DNA of 64,000 nt from Paracamarosporium sp. OC-R06-R3 (lineage: Eukaryota; Ascomycota; Dothideomycetes; Pleosporales; Didymosphaeriaceae): contig JACVRA010000070.1 in the NCBI GenBank assembly GCA_019828545.1, positions 124,001 to 188,000 on the forward strand, written 5' to 3'. Positions 53,625 to 64,000 of this stretch are shown here, in pieces. A program made the translations under genes and the position numbers. How positions within the stretch are numbered: the first letter of the stretch is position 1; each line of letters opens with the position of its first letter. The notes below the pieces were generated by a model. That model saw only the letters and a list, made by a program, of their open reading frames with translations. It was not told the DNA's origin and did no database searches.

Positions 53625-54729
53625 ACGGAGTCAGGCGAGCTTGCCGGTCATAGAACGATCGCGCTTTCGGCGTGCCCTTCCGCGCATCGCGAGCAACGAG
53701 CGTTATTAGAGGCTACGATATTTGTATCTATACGTCATGTTTTGGGGGTTTCGTCGGTTCGATCCCTCAACTAGATTTGCATTGGGCGGCGTCACGGAAA
53801 ATCTCATCGATGGGAAGATGTTGGTGGGCACGAAGATTTGTCTTGAGGATAGAGTACGAAGAAGGCTATGTGCTACTGGGAAGATATCATAGACGTTGTA
53901 ATCGCTTTAACCTTAGTATAGGTTGCCAAAGGAGTATCCTATTCTCTTACCACGTTGACCACGAGCACTGTGCTATCCATTGTACCAAGAACAGTTCCAG
54001 TCCCGTGACCAACACGACCTTGCTCACGTACACGCCTGTCGTGCATCGCCAACGCACGTGCGAGTCGTGCAAAGGATTCTCAAAGGGGCTACGAGGTTTA
54101 GCGAGATCCACGCATGATACTCGCATGTCCACGACGGGGGGCAATGGTGAGGCTGGCTCGCTTGACAAGCACTGTGTTCACGGGTAGTCATATCTAGGGC
54201 TAGGGACATGGATAATAACAACATGTATTTGACGTATATACCGAAATCGACTGCGTTGGCAGACGTTATTAGCTATGTAAATCACGCGCGATAAACTAGT
54301 GTGGACAAGCATGGCCATGGCAGTGGTTCGTAACGCTGTGGGGAATACCAGAGGATATCAATCTTGTGCCGATGGCGTCGAGAGCGTGGGGGAACGGAGA
54401 GCGTGGAGAAACGAAGAGCAACGTATTTGGTATGGAACGAGACGGGAAGGGGCGCCGGAGATTGAGAGGGTATGCTGTGGACAAGGGAGAGAAATGCAGA
54501 CGTGCTTGTTCCACGTGTGGTGGTATGGCTGCCGGTAGCGGGGAAGGCAAAGAGATCGAAGCCGGACTGCTGTCAGAGCGGGAGCAAGGCCTAGTGCTGC
54601 CTTGCTGGGGTTGGAACGAGGCCGGCAAGGCAGAAAAGGCGGCGAACAGGTGTTCGTCGCGGGAGACAGACGGTTCGTCCCGGGTCTTGGCGGGGGCCGA
54701 CCAGTCAACGTCAAGGACTACCCATCGTT
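53625..54729. other. Intergenic between convergent genes
   Basis: No supported gene. Overlapping 70-170 codon frames on both strands around 54,300-54,800 are GC-driven and share the same DNA without any recognisable motif. Confidence 0.4.
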
Positions 54730-55560
54730 CTAATGGTAGTACTTCCCATATACACCATTTTCGTAAAGCCTGAGGTCTCTTACTGTGGACCCGTGGGCCC
54801 ATGTCGAAGGACAGGTATAGACGTACACGACCACGCCTCGTTGATTTACGCCTAGGGATATCAGTGAGACAAAGCGGAATCAGAAGAGACTCGTGTACTC
54901 ACGGCCGTGTGAAAGGGAATGCATTGCCCAAGCACCATTTCTGAACATGGCAGGCAGATATTGTCTCACATGCCTTTGGTCCATAGAAAACGCGATCAAG
55001 GCCAGAAAGATGGCTAGGTCACCTTTTATACCCCCGTAACCCTGCGTTATTGAGGCTGGCGGAACCTGGTTTGTACTAGGGAGCAGCATGCCAGGCCACG
55101 TCTGATCAGACCTTTGGCAGCGTAGTGTCCTTGCGGTTCCCGCATTGGTCAAGTACGAGGAGTAATCCTGGTCATCGTGAGAGAACCAAAGCGGATGCCA
55201 CGATTGATCAGCAGGCGGGTTTGTCGCATCGCCGCACAAAACCCAAAAGCCATATCCATCGGAGTAGAAGACGGAAAAGGCTTTGAAATATGACGATCCT
55301 TCCGGGGGCGTATTGCTGGATACGCCCTGTATGTTCTGTCCATTGCAATACCACCACATACCAGTTGCGCCGACACCCGGTACACGTTCGTTGCCATCAC
55401 GATCGACAGAAGGGATCCAGTTTCCATAATTATCATAGGAAGCTGCGGCGGTAGGCCTCTCTACGATCTCATCGATTCGAAAGATAAAGGGTGGCTTGAA
55501 AGGCGAGATGTCAGCTCGTCTTCCGCAATTATTCCAGGACATACTAACCGACATAGTCAT
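54730..55560 (-). CDS. Uncharacterised Trp/Tyr-rich protein (tentative two-exon model)
   Basis: Exons 55560-54903 and 54851-54730 (intron 54852-54902 with GTGAGT donor, CTGAT branch and TAG acceptor) give 259 residues. I recognise no family. The first exon is rich in Trp, Tyr, Gly and Asp (ASYDNYGNWIPSVDRDGNE, GATGMWWYCNGQNIQG, FSVFYSDGYGFWVLCGD, SWHPLWFSHDDQDYSSYL), a composition of ordered extracellular beta proteins. A hydrophobic stretch GDLAIFLALIAF occurs near residue 185. The second exon encodes VNQRGVVVYVYTC and ends YGKYYH. No signal peptide is visible at this start; an upstream exon may be missing. The length of open frame and the amino-acid content argue for a real gene, but evidence is modest. 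Confidence 0.42.
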
Positions 55561-58500
55561 GACGTTCGGACTCCCTGCAGGATGGCTCGGCGCAATGTTC
55601 TAGCGGTAAGGCTTCCCAAAGCGCGCTTCGCTTGCCGTGGCCATCTTTGCCCACTTCCGCCAGTCCTTTATCCTTCATCGCCCAATATGCGGCTCTGCTG
55701 CATGCTTTTCGCACAGGGAACTATCCCACAATCTTGATCAGACGACCCACGTAGCCGTGGTGTGATTGAGACTAGAGCAAACCGCAGATAAGGGTGTGGC
55801 GCGCGGCAGGATTCCTCTTTGGCTGCAGGTGGGTGGAGAAGCATCCTGGCGACGCTGCCATTACCCCGCCGCGGCCGCGAGTGTTTCCGTGTCATGTTGA
55901 CGACTTGTTCGAGCTCGGTAGCAGGTAGTTCAGCCGGTGTGCTTATAATCATGTGTCAAGGAGCAGGTTCAGTTATCGAGGATACCCTCTTCTTTTATAA
56001 ACAAGCGACGTGAGGAGAGCTTTTCATCCGAAGCTTTGCTGTGACGCCTCATAGGTGAGCCATAGCTCTCCGCAGCTATTGCCATGTCAGCTGCGATCAA
56101 GGGAGCAGAATACGGTAAACCTACCGCGTATCCCGCCAGCGGCAACGATCTGGATGCATGCAAGTACTGCTTGCGTGGGCCAACCAGCAACAGGTTCATA
56201 GCGCCTTCGCAGGGTGCAGTCGGGTGGGGACCTGGTACTAACGGAGCGCCTACACGATACTGCCGTTTGGCGAGTAGTTGGTTGCAGCCTGGCGCATGCA
56301 AAACGGTATGGATGAACGGAAAGACTCTTTGGGCGCTAGATCGGGTACCCGTCGCCTCCCTCGCGAACTAGCTGTTTCCTGTTTGGATGGATGGTTGGTT
56401 TAGGTGTCCTAGCAAGGCTAGGAATAATCGACATATCCATGAGTTCGATGGCCGACCTTGCACTGCATCTCAAGTGCTCAGCTGGGTGTCATCTATCGCC
56501 AAGGGCGAATGTCATCGTACGGTGGCGGTTCTGAGCGGACTCGGACGTAGCTGAGGCGCATGCGCATCGACGAAGGCGGCAGTGATAGGTATGCGGCTCT
56601 GCTCGACAAAACCAAGTATAAAAGAGTGGCCGAGCGAGCTAGAACACCGGAAGGACCTCGTCAGGCGGCAATGGCAGCGAGCGAGGATTGGGTGGCATAA
56701 GTTGATCCCGGACATCGGCCGATCTTCTCGAAGAACAGAGATCGAGTAAGCTTCCACCCCATCCGCGTACTTGTTGGGTGTGTTCTGCTCACCTTTCATC
56801 CTACAGAACTGTGGGCGTGGCCAGCAATAAGTAGGATTCCATTACCGGGGGATCGGCTGACGTCCCCTGGGCGTGCGGCGTATGTCAGGGCTTGTGGACA
56901 GCCTTTGCCGCTACTACGTTTGCCTTGTTGCCTTTTTTTTTCACCCACCATCATGTCGCATCTTGAGCCGCGTCGCTTCTCTGAACGAATGAGATGCTCT
57001 GGCGAAAGAATGCTTTCAATGGCTTCCGTTCGGCTCGATGCGCCTTCGCTCTTCTTCCCCACAGTTGGCGCCAACTATCTCGGACTCGCCGATCGAGGAC
57101 CAATAGCACAGTGCATCTTGTTAGTACTCCAAATCTGGCTGACCGGACGTAGAGAATGCTCCGCGCCTTACCTGTCTTCTCCTGCTAGTAAACTGCTGAG
57201 CTCTGCCCAAGCAAGCTCACCGGTCAGCACGCAACCTTGCGCACTCAAATTGCTGGTTAATTGACCAGCGCAGGGCCATGCGTACTCAAATTGCTGGTTA
57301 ATTGACCAGCGCAGGGCCATGCGTACAACATTACTAAATGTCATTAGACCGATCGATTTGAACACGAAGAAGCCGTGTCAACCGAGCATCTTGACCGGTT
57401 ACAAGACTAGCCAATTGTGAGTCTTCTCGAGAAAGCAGATGGAGGCGTTGCTGAGCTCTTGTGGACCCGCAGCGAGACGAGAGGCCTGCCTTGGGCGCCA
57501 TGACGGTTCGCAGGGTTACGGTCACCGCCGCAGCTACCCAACTCTTTCGTCGCATACCGGTTGCAGTCACGGAAATTGGTTTGACCAATCCTTGTGCAGG
57601 CGGTTCGTGTGGTAGCCAACTGCATGATTGCTATGCGCTACCCGAATGACAGCGTCCTGCCATTTGGGCCAGTCGTTTTTGCGTCGGACACCGGTCGTGG
57701 TTCTGAAATCGCAGCTGGCAGCGCATTTGTTATGGGATATGAGAGAATATACGCTACGAAGTGTAGCTGATGGGTGGGGAAAAGAGGATAAGGGAAAGCC
57801 AGAGCGACGGCCCTCTTGGGCGATGATAGCCTGCATGGGGAGCGCTGGGATCATGCAGGTATGACACAAATATATCTTGGTCGGCCCACCTGACAGAGAT
57901 GCAAGCTGACAATGATAGGCAACGAGAATGCTCGTCGCGCTCGGCACCATGGTGCATATGCAACGTATCGTCGGATCTCGGAGACTCCCAATTAGACTGC
58001 TCAGAGGAGTAGAGCGAATGTAGTGGTCCATTTGGAACAAAGCTTTTGTGGCAGTCAAATGTCTTTCTGCAGATACAAGTTGTGAGCAGAAGGTAGCTTC
58101 CGGGCGGCCGATGCAAGACGCCCAGGATCGCTATCCAAGCTACGTACTCGTGGCCGCGTAAGACATCTTCGACAGAGCCTCAGCCAAGCGCCGAGATGCT
58201 GATGTTCGTACGACGGTTGCGTCACGAACCTGAACCAGCGGAGATAGACCGTAGAACGATCATCGGATAGGAAAAAGAACGTACAGTCGATCTGTTGTCA
58301 TTATGTTACTTTCAGTGGCAGGAGAGATTGACCTGATTGGAGCGCATGTGCACCCTGCAAGTGCATTTGGTAATCCTAGCGCGGTTTGCTGTCAGGATAT
58401 GGTTCATCGAAGCACGCCTGGACACATCCACGGTCATTGCACTGTCATTCTGGAACATCCGGAGACCCCTCCTACAAATCGTCTTGCAAGTGGATGGGAG

Positions 58501-59088
58501 GCTCCGACCCTAGCGCGCTCCACACGGTCGAGGAAAGAGAAGCTATTGGCGGCAACATAACCTCGTCGATTTTGTTACAGATATAGAGGACATAGCATTT
58601 CTCTGACCCAGGAGCAGGCGTAGTCACTACCGATGAAACATGGGAAGCTGGTTTGATGTTCTTGGTCTATGGGTTCTAGGTCAGCATGGGATGATGTACA
58701 TCGACGCAGTAGGGCAAGAAGAGCGAACAGATGGAATTGAGAGATACAAAGCCGCTTCAACTGCACAAGCCGGCCACAGTTCAGCGGTTGAAATTGAGCA
58801 GCGGGAGCTAAAGCGGGAAAGACCGATCAGAATGCGCTTCCCCTTGCTGCCAATACTTAGTCATCAACTAGTATCGCTACTTCCCCAATGACAACCTCGC
58901 ACAATAAACGTACTTGCGTTACGAAATTTGCCTGAAAAGTGGTGCGCACAACCTCCATTATCAACGCCACTTTCGAAAATACTGGACAGCGTCCAGACCA
59001 ACACGGAAAACTCCTTATCTAGAGCCCTCGACTGGGTTGATCGCACACTACAATCTTGACAGGCGAAAATTCCAGACGGAACCCCACC
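55561..59088. other. 3.5-kb gap without a supported gene
   Basis: Many 60-160 codon frames on both strands but none with recognisable domains or splice-linked continuity. GC content is similar to coding DNA, unlike the AT-rich gap at 13.8-16.2 kb. The stretch contains the exact 41-bp tandem repeat at 57243-57324. The NOB1 promoter is expected at the right end. Confidence 0.45.
57243..57324. repeat. Exact 41-bp tandem repeat (2 copies), each with a palindrome
   Basis: Copies 57243-57283 and 57284-57324 are identical. Each holds GCTGGT-TAATTG-ACCAGC (57252-57269 and 57293-57310), an inverted repeat with 6-bp arms and a 6-bp centre. Identity without any mismatch suggests a recent duplication. 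Confidence 0.85.
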
Positions 59089-60846
59089 ATGGCGACGCAA
59101 AATAGCGAAAAGCCTATCCATTCGATAATTATCGACACAGGCCCTCTGATTCGCAACACTGTCTCAATTTCGACCATCATAAACTCGGCAGAAGTACTCT
59201 ACACCACCCCAGCTATCATAGCGGAAATCCGCGACCCCGCCACCAGGTCTCGAGTGGAAACCACGCTATTGCCTTTCTTGAACATCAAGACGCCTTCACC
59301 AGCAAGCTACGATGCCGTTGCAGAGTTCGCAAGGAAGACGGGCGATTATCCAGTGCTGAGTAAGCAGGATTTGGGCATTTTGGCACTAGCCTATGAGGTG
59401 CACTGTGAAAAGAATGGCGGGCCATTCGGATTGAGGGGTGTGCCAAAGGGACCTGTAAAATTGACGGCAAAGAAGCAAGAAAAAGCCGACAAGGAGGCAG
59501 CTGAGAAGATTGCTCCAGAAGCCAAAAAGGAGATGGAAGAATCCACAGCCAGCGAGAAGACGGAGAAGGAAGAGGCAGCACCGAAAGGAGAGATTAGGGC
59601 GGAGTTGCAGCAAGAGATTCAGTCTTCTGAAAAGCTTCCTAGCGCCGAATCTACTGAGTCGAAACCAACAGCGGGCCTTGTTGAGGAAGCAGTAGTGACA
59701 CAACAACAGCCCACTGAAGAGCTTCCGGTTGAACCTGCTGTAAACTCGCAGGATCTCTCTGACGAAGGTGTTGCTCATAGTGAGGGAGCTGCTACAGGTG
59801 CCTTACTCCAACAGGATGATGAATCTGCAACCATCGTAGGCATACCCGAGCACAACGATGCCAAGAAAAAGAAGAAGAAGCGCAATAGCACTAAGATTCG
59901 CCGCGCCCGCCAGTATGCCGAGAAGCAGACTCTCTTGAACACTCAACCCACAGAGGAGCAGCCTGTCCAAGTAGAACCCGAGAAAATCCTAGCAGACGTA
60001 CAAGAAGAGACCAAAAACACGGATTCCTCAAATCCCTCTCCGGCAACTCGGGAGTCAGAGCCAGAAAGCCCTCAGAAGAAGCTACACCCTGCGAAAGCCC
60101 GCCTCGCGCGTCGCGCCGCTGAACGCGAGGCCCTCGCAAATGAAACCTCTTCCTCGCCCACAACAACCCAGCAACCCACTCCTCCCGACACCTCAGAAGA
60201 CGACTCCTCTGATGAGAATGAATGGATTACGCCGGGCAACCTTTCCAAACACCAAATGAAGGACATTTCCGACACCCCTCTCCGCGAAGATGAGCCACAG
60301 CTCGGTGTCGCAACGATGACCACCGATTTCGCCATGCAAAATGTTCTCCTCCAGATGAACATGCACCTCCTATCTCCTGCTATGCAGCGCATACGCGACG
60401 TTCGCAGTACTATCCTCCGTTGTCATGCCTGTTTTCTGACCACACGGGAAATGGAGAAGCAGTTCTGCCCGCGGTGCGGACAACCCACCCTACAACGTGT
60501 ATCGTGCAGCACCAATGCCAAAGGGGAATTCCAGATCCACTTGAGCACGAAGTATCAACACAACAAGCGCGGAGACAAATATAGCATTCCGAAACCAGTA
60601 GGGGGAACAAGTAATGGGAAGCTAAGAGGCCAAGGTGGCGGCAAAGGTGGTTGGGGACGGGACCTTGTGTTGAGCGAAGATCAAAAAGAGTATCAGAAAC
60701 AAATCGGCGAGCAAAAGAGGACAAAAGTCAAGGACCCCATGGACGAGGATTATTTGCCAGGCATCCTGACGGGAGATCGTAGCAAGGCTGATGCCAGACC
60801 GAAAGTGGGCGCTGGGAGGAACGTTAACTCGCGGAAGAGGATTTAG
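59089..60846 (+). CDS. NOB1: NOB1, 20S pre-rRNA endonuclease
   Basis: PIN-domain nuclease that cuts site D in the 20S pre-rRNA to make mature 18S rRNA on the pre-40S particle. Intronless, 585 residues from the ATG at 59089 (context ACCATGG; an ATG at 59056 adds 11 unrelated residues). The PIN domain spans about residues 9-130: HSIIIDTGPLIRN with Asp16, LYTTPAIIAEIRDP, and DYPVLSKQDLGILALAYEV. A long acidic/Lys-rich spacer (about 140-400), variable in fungi, contains KKKKKKRNSTKIRRARQ. NEWITPGNL precedes the zinc ribbon: LRCHACFLTTREMEKQFCPRCGQPTLQRVS. The end KYSIPKPVGG..NVNSRKRI also fits NOB1. The spacer makes this longer than yeast NOB1. Confidence 0.95.
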   Translation: MATQNSEKPIHSIIIDTGPLIRNTVSISTIINSAEVLYTTPAIIAEIRDPATRSRVETTLLPFLNIKTPSPASYDAVAEFARKTGDYPVLSKQDLGILALAYEVHCEKNGGPFGLRGVPKGPVKLTAKKQEKADKEAAEKIAPEAKKEMEESTASEKTEKEEAAPKGEIRAELQQEIQSSEKLPSAESTESKPTAGLVEEAVVTQQQPTEELPVEPAVNSQDLSDEGVAHSEGAATGALLQQDDESATIVGIPEHNDAKKKKKKRNSTKIRRARQYAEKQTLLNTQPTEEQPVQVEPEKILADVQEETKNTDSSNPSPATRESEPESPQKKLHPAKARLARRAAEREALANETSSSPTTTQQPTPPDTSEDDSSDENEWITPGNLSKHQMKDISDTPLREDEPQLGVATMTTDFAMQNVLLQMNMHLLSPAMQRIRDVRSTILRCHACFLTTREMEKQFCPRCGQPTLQRVSCSTNAKGEFQIHLSTKYQHNKRGDKYSIPKPVGGTSNGKLRGQGGGKGGWGRDLVLSEDQKEYQKQIGEQKRTKVKDPMDEDYLPGILTGDRSKADARPKVGAGRNVNSRKRI

Positions 60847-61099
60847 ATGATGACCGAGAGATGCCGATGTTACGAGATCATGAATGGGCATTATGGGTTG
60901 GCAAATCACGGTATACCAAGCATCACGATGGCGTCTAGGTAAAAGTCTTAGGAAGAAATTTTGAAAAGTTCCAATACGATCTTATGGGTATCTCATAATA
61001 ATGTGGTAAAACTGAAGACCAATCTCCGCGTCGCATATCCAGGGGTATATGGTTGCGCCTAGTACTTCTCTCAACCCCGCTTGCAAAGCGTCAGATCTC

Positions 61100-62104
61100 T
61101 CAACTGACCGTTCCCCATACCACAACATTACCGTCTCCACCTGCACTGACCCATTCTTTTCTACTCGGGCAAACCGCCACAGCAGAAACGATATCCTTCT
61201 TTCCCTTCTCTTTCTTCTCTACTTTGCCTTTCAGCTCTCGCATCTCAGAATGCCGAAATTTATGCAATGTGGTTTCTCCCAATATATCCCAAGCAAATAC
61301 CATCCCATCATCGCTCCCGCTCACAACCACGCTGTCGTTGAAGCCCAGGGTACTGCGTACTCGAAGATCTGTATTCATGAATGCGTCATCGCGGTATGCT
61401 TTTAGCAGTTGGCCGTTCGTCCGATCCATCAACCGCACGGTTGAGTCTAGTGATGACACCAACACTTCCGTCCCTTTCTTCGACACAGACAGACTCGTGA
61501 CAGGATGTCCAATAACGTCGACCTGGCAATTTCCCGTCCGTAGATCGTAGCTTCGTACCTTGCCATCCACTGAACCGGAAATGATCTCAGCATCGAAGAC
61601 CAGCACGTCGGTCACGCTATCCTTTGCGTCGCTAAATGTCATGATCGGCTTGTACGATGTGCTTCGGACGTCCCATATCCGCACGGTGCCATCAAAGCTG
61701 GCGGAGACGATGACGCTGTCACCATCACCACCGAAGACTCCTCTGTTGACGCGTGCGCCATGTCCTGTAAAGCGCCGCACCGTCTGCGCAGTTTGAACGT
61801 CCCACAGGAACACAGTCTTATCTCCGCCCGTACTCACAAATCGATCGTTCGCCTCATTGACGTCTATCGACAGCACTTCGTAGCCATGCGCGTTATACTT
61901 GTTAATCAGGCCTGGCGGGTATGCGGCAGACGAAGTGGGTGCAACGGAGGACGGAGGCGCTTTCGATGGGTTGTATAGGCGAATTGTGCGGTCGGCGGCG
62001 CCGGTAAGAATGTACGAGTGCGGACTGGAAGAGTATGCGACAGCGTGAACGGGGCCCGTGTGGCCGGTGAGCTTGGCGACGACTTTCGTTGGAAACGGTA
62101 TCAT
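61100..62104 (-). CDS. WDR83: WD40 protein WDR83/MORG1
   Basis: Intronless, 334 residues, seven WD repeats: LTGHTGPVHAVAYSS, YNAHGYEVLSIDVN, FTGHGARVNRGVFGGDGDSV and others with GADRTIRLYN, GGDKTVFLWDV, SFDGTVRIWDV, SVDGKVRSYDL, SLDSTVRLMD, SDDGMVFAWDI and GGDGNVVVWG. The order and the FTGH-ARVN segment match WDR83, which in animals scaffolds MAPK signalling and is also found in spliceosomal C complexes. The fungal role is less studied. It shares a 309-bp divergent promoter with pICln. The insert KKEKGKKD before the last repeat is lineage-specific. Confidence 0.9.
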   Translation of the reverse strand: MIPFPTKVVAKLTGHTGPVHAVAYSSSPHSYILTGAADRTIRLYNPSKAPPSSVAPTSSAAYPPGLINKYNAHGYEVLSIDVNEANDRFVSTGGDKTVFLWDVQTAQTVRRFTGHGARVNRGVFGGDGDSVIVSASFDGTVRIWDVRSTSYKPIMTFSDAKDSVTDVLVFDAEIISGSVDGKVRSYDLRTGNCQVDVIGHPVTSLSVSKKGTEVLVSSLDSTVRLMDRTNGQLLKAYRDDAFMNTDLRVRSTLGFNDSVVVSGSDDGMVFAWDILGETTLHKFRHSEMRELKGKVEKKEKGKKDIVSAVAVCPSRKEWVSAGGDGNVVVWGTVS

Positions 62105-62413
62105 TATAGGATGAGGGTGAAAAATTGGCCGAGTCCCATTTCAAGGCATGATGGCTAAGGAGTGGCCGTTGGCGACACGAGGTCCGGAATGTCTTTAATC
62201 GGCGCTGGGAAGAGTGAGGATGAAAGCACGGCTGCCCCTCCAGGAGCTATGACGTCTCGGTCCATCCTCGGGGAATCTTTTGAGTGAAGCAGCTGCCTCG
62301 ATCTGTTTGCAGCCGTCCTACTCGTGCAAATAAGAACAATCACAGCGCCTGTCAAATTCCTGATCGCAGCATTGTTCACTCTCACCCAACCGTCACGTGT
62401 ATTCTCTCCAAAC
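62105..62413. promoter_or_regulatory. Bidirectional promoter, WDR83 / pICln
   Basis: Only 309 bp separate the two start codons, so regulatory DNA must be shared. No TATA box is visible. Confidence 0.5.
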
Positions 62414-63238
62414 ATGTCAGTTCTTCGGCACAGCAGCACTCCGCCTTCATCGGACGATTTCACCCCACTGCAAGAGCACCAAGAGCAAACCCCTTCCACT
62501 TTCTTCGGCGCGAAGCCCGTCCTTTACTCGCACCATGTTGGCCTTAAAATCTCCGCCCCAGCTGCCAAACTCCAGTCGGACGCCGCATTCGCCAATTTTA
62601 GCCCCGAGCGCGACGGTGAGAGTGAACAAGATGTGCTTGTCAAGGATGTCGAAGTGTGGGTGAACTCAGAGTACGTGCCTTAGCCTCTTCACCTCCATAG
62701 GCACTCGCTGATATTCTTACACAGGAATCTCATCCTCTTTCAGAACACACCAAAGCCGACCGGTGTCTCCATTCCTTACCCCTCCATCGCGCTTCATGGC
62801 ATAACGAAGAAGGGAGAAGTCGAAGCCCTCCTCATGAACCTATCGCTCAATGATGCCGAGACTGTGAATGCGGACGAAGATATCGATGTTCTCGAAATCG
62901 TCATCCTGCCACCCGGCCACGATACTGACGCTCCGCAAACCTCCTGCATTCAAGAGATTTTCGGTGCGATGAATACGTGCGCGGACCTACATCCCGATCC
63001 CGATGACAATGAGGATGGTGAAGAAGACCTGACAGCGCCCGGTGCGACAGGGTGGATCACGGCGGACAATATGGATGAGTACCTAGACGAGAACGGCAAC
63101 TTTGTGGGTACGGTGATTGGTGGCGAGGAACTGGGACCAGGAGCGGGTACCGTGAGACAAAGAGAGGGCGACGAAGAGGAGGCGAGTGCGGCCAATGGCG
63201 TGAACGGACACGAAGAGAAATATCAGAGGACAAGTTAA
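62414..63238 (+). CDS. pICln-type protein (methylosome subunit, Sm chaperone)
   Basis: PH-fold protein which in animals and fission yeast binds Sm proteins and presents them for methylation and snRNP assembly. Exons 62414-62670 and 62725-63238 (intron 62671-62724) give 256 residues. The fold is traced by VLYSHHVGLKISAP, DVLVKDVEVWVNSENLILFQNT across the junction, VSIPYPSIALHGITK and DVLEIVILPPG. An acidic C-terminal region follows (DLHPDPDDNEDGEEDLTAP, then GWITADNMDEYLDENGNF), as in the family. The N-terminal 30 residues are polar. LOT5 of budding yeast has the same fold, so ortholog naming is slightly uncertain. Confidence 0.88.
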
Positions 63239-64000
63239 ATGCGAGAGCCGAGAACTAGAAGAATCCGGTGTCCTAAAGATTTGGACTTGAGGCATTGCCG
63301 GCAGTAGGGAATTGGCGGATCCGAGACGTGTCCTCTCACATGGGCGCAACTGTACGTATGACCCTCATCCGGTCTTTTACACTACTCAACAGTGCAGAAA
63401 CAAAGCTCAGACGATGAAATCCGAATAAATCGGGATCTTCCAGCAATATGCAGAAGACACGCTGCGCTTGTGCGCTGTCCTGTATTGGAACACATATCTA
63501 CGACGCGTCATTGATCCTTTCTCATGGGAATAACAGATTAGCAAGACCAATACTATGAAAAATGATCAAGTATTCACAAGCTCAATCCAAATGGACTACC
63601 TCTTACAGATAACACTGCTATGCTTTATCACCCAGGTCTCATCAAAAAGCGTGAACTCCGCGTACCGGAAGGACTACGGCTTCAATTCTAGTATTCGTTA
63701 TATACCTACCTATCATCCGCGTCACAGGTCATCTTATTCCGTAGTCGCACACCTGCTCTTCAAATCAAGAACAATTCCCCGCTCTCTTGTTTGTCTACCA
63801 TACGCGAAGCTAGTATGCCAAACGGCACACTGTCAGTGTAAGCATTCACTCCTGATCTGCTGAATGACATGGCCTGTGAAGGCGGCAACTGGAGACTATG
63901 CGTATATAAGCAAAGATTCCTGCTCCTTTAACAACATCAAGCTTTCAACTACTACGTACCTGTAACTATTTATAGTTATATCGATAATTGTATTAGCATT
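63239..64000. other. Right-edge intergenic DNA
   Basis: 3' flank of pICln and AT-rich sequence to the window end. A 102-codon frame at 63555-63863 has a short hydrophobic stretch (YLLQITLLCFITQV) but no family; I do not call it. CGTATATAAGC at 63900-63910 looks like a TATA box pointing right, so a gene may start beyond the edge. Confidence 0.4.

Noticed and set aside
53740..53780. GGTTCGATCCC, a tRNA T-loop-like sequence
   Set aside because: No A box, acceptor stem or anticodon arm could be built around it.
63555..63863. 102-codon frame with a short hydrophobic stretch
   Set aside because: AT-rich context, no family, no splice partners; too weak to call.
1..64000. Transposons, CRISPR arrays, inteins, viral insertions
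   Set aside because: No transposase, reverse transcriptase, terminal repeats, repeat-spacer pattern or viral hallmark protein was seen on either strand.

Overview
The window is nuclear DNA from a filamentous ascomycete (Pezizomycotina). The evidence is short spliceosomal introns (about 45-160 nt, GTAAGT/GTACGT donors, CTAAC-like branch sites, CAG/TAG acceptors), compact genes on both strands, and fungus-specific genes such as nmrA, a Sid1/SepL-type kinase, a DUF4048 protein, tannase-type esterase and PMP3. The class Dothideomycetes is my inference from the look of the lineage-restricted proteins; the sequence alone does not prove it. I see no transposon, CRISPR array, tRNA or rRNA gene, plasmid feature or virus, and no canonical secondary-metabolite backbone gene.

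Layout. 0-5.2 kb: the N-terminal part of a secreted GH1 beta-glucosidase (runs off the left edge), a NAP/SET histone chaperone, and an uncharacterised nucleotidyltransferase-like protein. 6.1-10.8 kb: cytosolic L-asparaginase with an ankyrin tail, followed by the nitrogen repressor NmrA. 11.6-13.8 kb: mitochondrial ribosomal protein bL19m and a PMP3-type membrane proteolipid. 13.8-16.2 kb: AT-rich gap. 16.2-25.4 kb: MmgE/PrpD-fold enzyme, secreted tannase/feruloyl esterase, secreted CAP protein, an SDR oxidoreductase and an AIM6-type phosphodiesterase-like protein. 25.5-33.3 kb: YIH1 (Gcn2 regulator) and a CID-RS RNA-processing protein from a shared promoter, then a 1386-residue chromodomain plus HDA2/3-type protein. 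34.6-38.2 kb: secreted DUF1254/DUF1214 protein and a Golgi GT31-type glycosyltransferase. 38.2-45.7 kb: sparse, with an F-box-like lineage protein (spliced 5' leader, decayed duplication behind it) and a 969-residue protein of unknown function. 46.6-53.6 kb: a germinal-centre kinase, a DUF4048 protein and TIM22. 54.7-59.1 kb: one weakly supported gene and a 3.5-kb gap with an exact 41-bp tandem repeat. 59.1-63.2 kb: NOB1, WDR83/MORG1 and pICln.

How they fit together. Most genes are independent housekeeping or secreted-enzyme genes. Functional pairings that look more than random are asparaginase with NmrA (nitrogen use and its repression) and the divergent WDR83/pICln pair (spliceosome-associated factor and snRNP assembly chaperone). 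Exon coordinates below were worked out by hand from reading frame, splice signals and family continuity; every spliced model given as complete has a total coding length divisible by three. No clear new multi-gene system is present. The best candidates for undescribed biology are single genes and DNA elements: the chromodomain-HDA2/3 protein, the 969-residue protein, the nucleotidyltransferase-like protein, the look-alike 5'-leader introns, and the G-rich and palindromic repeats.
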